Part shown: in pieces, positions 61,597 through 64,000 of the stretch | Numbering within the stretch: the first letter of the stretch is position 1 | Layout of the letters: every line of letters starts with the position of its first letter | Assembly (NCBI RefSeq): GCF_002220365.1 | Contig: NZ_MTHB01000096.1 | Span: forward strand, 45,856 to 109,855 | Direction: 5' to 3' | Source of the DNA: Caballeronia sordidicola | GTDB taxonomy: Bacteria > Pseudomonadota > Gammaproteobacteria > Burkholderiales > Burkholderiaceae | Length of the DNA: 64,000 nt | Notes under the pieces: generated by a model | Told to the model about the DNA's origin: nothing | The model's database searches: none | The model's input: the letters and a program-made list of their open reading frames with translations, nothing else | Position numbers and translations under genes: made by a program

Positions 61597-62472
61597 ATGC
61601 TGCGATCGTTCGACCAACTCTGTCACCCGGCCGACAAGGGCCTGCTGGTCGCCGCCGACCAAGGCCACGCGACGCTTACCGGCGGCGGCACCTACGCGAT
61701 GCCGTGGCACTGGCACGACTGCCTGATGTTCATCCTGCCAAGCCACGGCGCGGTCGAGCTCCGGCACGAAGACCAGCGCGCGGGCACCTGGCTGTCGCAG
61801 GATCGCTTCGCCGTGGTGCCCTCGGGACGGGCGCATCAAACCCGTGCAGGATTCGCCACGCACACCCACGTCGCCGTCTACGTGACCGACGACGCGCTGC
61901 AACAGCTTGACACCGGAATTGGCTCACTCGGCGAATTCCGTCGTCGCACGCGCGTCCCGCTCCTCGTGCGCCGAACCGCCGCCATTCGTGCGCTGCAGGA
62001 AATCTCGCTGCGCAACGACATGGGCACCTATGGCGGCCCGACGATCCGCCAGGCCTTGTCGTCGGCTTTGCTGATGCAGTGCATTGGCGAGGTCATCGCC
62101 GGCGAGACGGTGCCGGGCACTTCACCCCGAGAGCACGGCATGGCGCTCGTTGCCGAACTCGAAGCCTTCATTACCCGCCATGCCGACCAGGACATCCCGC
62201 TCGACGCCCTGGAACAACGCTTCGGCATCTCCCGCCGTCACATTACGCGCCTGTTCCGCGAAGGCACCGGCCTCTCGATCGGCGAGTTCCAGCAGCGCAC
62301 GCGTTACGAGAATGCCCGCCGGCTGCTCGCCGAGACGGACCTGCCGGTCGGCGAGATAGCTTTCCGTGTCGGTTTCGAAAGCGGCGCGGCCCTCGCGCGC
62401 GCCATGCGCCGGATTGGCGACCATTCGCCCTCTGACCTGCGTACCGGCATGGCCCGTTCGGTCAAAAGGTAA
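61597..62472 (+). CDS. AraC-family regulator with cupin N-terminus
   Basis: A 291-residue regulator. The N-terminal part is a cupin-like sensing domain (AMPWHWHDCLMFILPSHGAVELRHE). The C-terminal AraC domain of two helix-turn-helix units covers about residues 190-285 (LEQRFGISRRHITRLFREGTG, then PVGEIAFRVGFESGAALARA). GGAGG lies about 10 bases before the start. It precedes the PhzF-like and RidA-like genes by 48 bases in the same direction and may control them. The effector is unknown. Confidence 0.9.
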   Translation: MLRSFDQLCHPADKGLLVAADQGHATLTGGGTYAMPWHWHDCLMFILPSHGAVELRHEDQRAGTWLSQDRFAVVPSGRAHQTRAGFATHTHVAVYVTDDALQQLDTGIGSLGEFRRRTRVPLLVRRTAAIRALQEISLRNDMGTYGGPTIRQALSSALLMQCIGEVIAGETVPGTSPREHGMALVAELEAFITRHADQDIPLDALEQRFGISRRHITRLFREGTGLSIGEFQQRTRYENARRLLAETDLPVGEIAFRVGFESGAALARAMRRIGDHSPSDLRTGMARSVKR

Positions 62473-62520
62473 GGCCCGTTCGAGCGCGCGGCGCCGCGCC
62501 GATCCCCGTAATCTGACTGG

Positions 62521-63471
62521 ATGGAAACACGCACCCCGGTCAGCGGGGTTCATCCCGTCATGCCTCAGCGTCACTCAGTCGAACTTGTCAGCGTGTTTGC
62601 CGCCGGTCCCGGCGGCGGCAACCCGGCGCCCATCGTGGTTGATGCCACCGGTATGTCCGACACGCAAATGCAGGCGGTGGCCCAGCGCTACGGCCACGAA
62701 AGCGGCTTCGTCCTGCCGCCCCCGCCAGGCTCTGACTGCGACTACGAGTTTCGCTTCTGGGTCCCCAACCACGAAATGCCGATGTGCGGGCACGCCACGG
62801 TCGGTGCGGTCTGGCTGCTCCATCAAAGCGGGCGATTGCAGCGCGACCGGCTGACCATCCAGACCCGTAGCGGCAAGGTCGGAGTTCGCATCACCGGGCA
62901 AACCGCCGAAGGCGCCGCGGTCGAAATTTCTCAACCCGCAGGCCGTATCGATGCATTGTCGGAAGCGCGACTCAGCCGGGACGAGATCCTCGATGTGCTC
63001 GGCATCAGCGCCGCGCAACTCGCGCCGCTTCCAATCCAGAACGCCTGTACAAGCCGGGGCAAGACGCTGATTCCGCTCGCGAGCACTGCTGACCTCGATA
63101 ACCTTCAGCCGCGCTTCGAGAAAATCGAGGCGCTGTGCGAGCGAATCGGTTCCACCGGCCTTTATCCCTACGCCACCTTCGACGCGGACCGGCAAATCTT
63201 CGACGCCCGGCAGTTTCCGCGTGCCTCGGGTTATCCGGAAGATGCGGCCACCGGAATCGCGGCCTCTGCCTTGTCTTTCGGCCTCCTGACCAATGGCATG
63301 GTTGAAGCCTCCGAACGGACCATCACGATCCGCCAGGGACGCGCGATGAAACGCCCGTCGCAGATCTCGGTGCGCTTCAGTTTCGACGCGGGCCTCGAGC
63401 GTAGCCACCCGGACGGCTGCTGGCTCGGCGGCCCGGTGTGCTTCGAAGCGCACGCCGGAGCCCCATCATGA
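62521..63471 (+). CDS. PhzF-family isomerase
   Basis: A 316-residue PhzF-like protein of two similar halves. It has VFAAGPGGGNPAPIVVDA, the catalytic Glu in GHESGFVLPP, MPMCGHATVGAVWLL and the second-half PEDAATGIAASALSFG. PhzF isomerises an intermediate of phenazine synthesis, but most homologues, lacking other phz genes as here, have unknown substrates. MPQRHS at 62560 is an alternative start and fits the family N-terminus better. Its stop overlaps the RidA-family start by 4 bases. Confidence 0.9.
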   Translation: METRTPVSGVHPVMPQRHSVELVSVFAAGPGGGNPAPIVVDATGMSDTQMQAVAQRYGHESGFVLPPPPGSDCDYEFRFWVPNHEMPMCGHATVGAVWLLHQSGRLQRDRLTIQTRSGKVGVRITGQTAEGAAVEISQPAGRIDALSEARLSRDEILDVLGISAAQLAPLPIQNACTSRGKTLIPLASTADLDNLQPRFEKIEALCERIGSTGLYPYATFDADRQIFDARQFPRASGYPEDAATGIAASALSFGLLTNGMVEASERTITIRQGRAMKRPSQISVRFSFDAGLERSHPDGCWLGGPVCFEAHAGAPS

Positions 63472-64000
63472 CGATCGATATCGCCAGGCGGCTGGCGCAA
63501 CTTGGCTTGACGCTGCCCGATGCGCCATCGCCGCGAGGCGTCTACGTCGGTGCGGTGATCCACAACGGCATCGCTTATATCAGCGGTCAGGTAAGTCGCG
63601 TTGGCGACGAGATCATCACCGGACCAGTCGATCACGATACGCCGCCCGGCGTCATCCGGCTCGCGGCACGGACTTGCGTGCTACGTGCGCTGAGCGTGCT
63701 CGTTGCAACGCTGCCGGCCGCGACCTCATTCGATCGCATCCTGTTCCTGCGCGGCTTCGTCAATGCCGTGGCCGGCTTCGTGAACCATAGCCAAGTCATG
63801 GATGAGGCCTCGACCCTCCTCCACGACATCTTCGGCGAAAGCGGCCGGCATGCGAGATCCGCGCTCGGTGTTGCAAGCCTGCCAGGCAACGGCTTGCTCG
63901 AAATCGAACTCACGGTCGCGCTGACCTCCGTGCCTCGTGACCGTCCACAAGAACACGTCGGCGGGCGGCGTCGGCACCAAGCAATAAAACACAAGCCATA
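63468..64000 (+). CDS. RidA-family protein, partial at window end
   Basis: At least 177 residues are encoded, open at the right edge. The sequence GVYVGAVIHNGIAYISGQVS, then AARTCVLRALSVLVATLP and GNGLLEIELTVALTSVP follow the YjgF/RidA fold. RidA proteins are trimeric and hydrolyse reactive enamines or imines. The usual length is about 150 residues, so the stop should lie just past the window. ATGA overlap with the PhzF-like gene shows translational coupling, suggesting that the two act on the same amino-acid-derived intermediate. Confidence 0.8.
   Translation, partial: MTIDIARRLAQLGLTLPDAPSPRGVYVGAVIHNGIAYISGQVSRVGDEIITGPVDHDTPPGVIRLAARTCVLRALSVLVATLPAATSFDRILFLRGFVNAVAGFVNHSQVMDEASTLLHDIFGESGRHARSALGVASLPGNGLLEIELTVALTSVPRDRPQEHVGGRRRHQAIKHKP

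Overview
The window is a GC-rich chromosomal stretch from a betaproteobacterium, most likely Burkholderia sensu lato (Burkholderia, Paraburkholderia or Caballeronia). This rests on the gene content: an imuA-imuB-dnaE2 cassette, an OmpC-like porin ending in Phe, paired Hsp70/DUF2760 genes, many LysR and AraC regulators, and AcoR-type sigma-54 activators. I see no rRNA, complete tRNA, CRISPR array, phage or intact insertion sequence. The region is ordinary accessory and metabolic chromosome with several decayed gene remnants.

Layout. 0-2.6 kb: LysR regulator divergent from a glutathione transferase, then a tautomerase-like enzyme ending at a strong terminator. 2.6-4.0 kb: a long stretch with no convincing gene. 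4.0-9.5 kb: a cobalt-type nitrile hydratase operon (COG0523 GTPase, DUF1097 membrane protein, beta subunit, alpha subunit, accessory protein, NiCoT cobalt permease), then a GlxA-type regulator. 9.9-16.2 kb: a DUF72 gene and a divergent LexA-box-controlled imuA-imuB-dnaE2 mutagenesis cassette. 16.3-22.2 kb: small secreted proteins, a LysR regulator, a TetR regulator with two operators facing a wrecked NmrA-like gene, a membrane protein, and three gene remnants. 22.4-27.7 kb: a signalling cluster of a response regulator with a degenerate HD-GYP domain, a PAS-GGDEF-EAL protein and a GAF-PAS histidine kinase. 27.7-31.4 kb: phytanoyl-CoA dioxygenase-like enzyme, a MerR regulator divergent from a secreted alpha/beta hydrolase, and a porin.

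31.8-37.0 kb holds a tight operon of DUF2760 and two unusual Hsp70-family proteins. 38.0-44.5 kb holds a substrate-binding lipoprotein translationally coupled to a membrane GGDEF-EAL protein, then a convergent MHYT-GGDEF-EAL protein. 44.9-52.2 kb is a minus-strand block for aldehyde metabolism: aldehyde dehydrogenase with a sigma-54 promoter, DUF779 protein, AcoR-like activator, a second AcoR-like regulator without its AAA+ domain, and a flavin monooxygenase. 52.5-58.4 kb holds a 2-haloacid dehalogenase-like enzyme and a sugar-acid operon (IlvD/Edd dehydratase, RraA-like protein, MFS carrier, LacI regulator) with two operator copies at its promoter. 58.6-61.4 kb is a second LexA-controlled unit, a radical SAM protein plus a DUF4130-UdgX fusion. 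61.6 kb to the end carries an AraC regulator, a PhzF-like isomerase and a RidA-family protein cut by the window edge.

The most notable themes are two independent SOS units in one window (mutagenic synthesis, and a poorly understood radical SAM/UdgX uracil-DNA module with a perfect LexA box), a dense set of c-di-GMP genes with different sensors, and the uncharacterised Hsp70-Hsp70-DUF2760 operon. Function names come from motifs and domain order read by eye. No database search was run.
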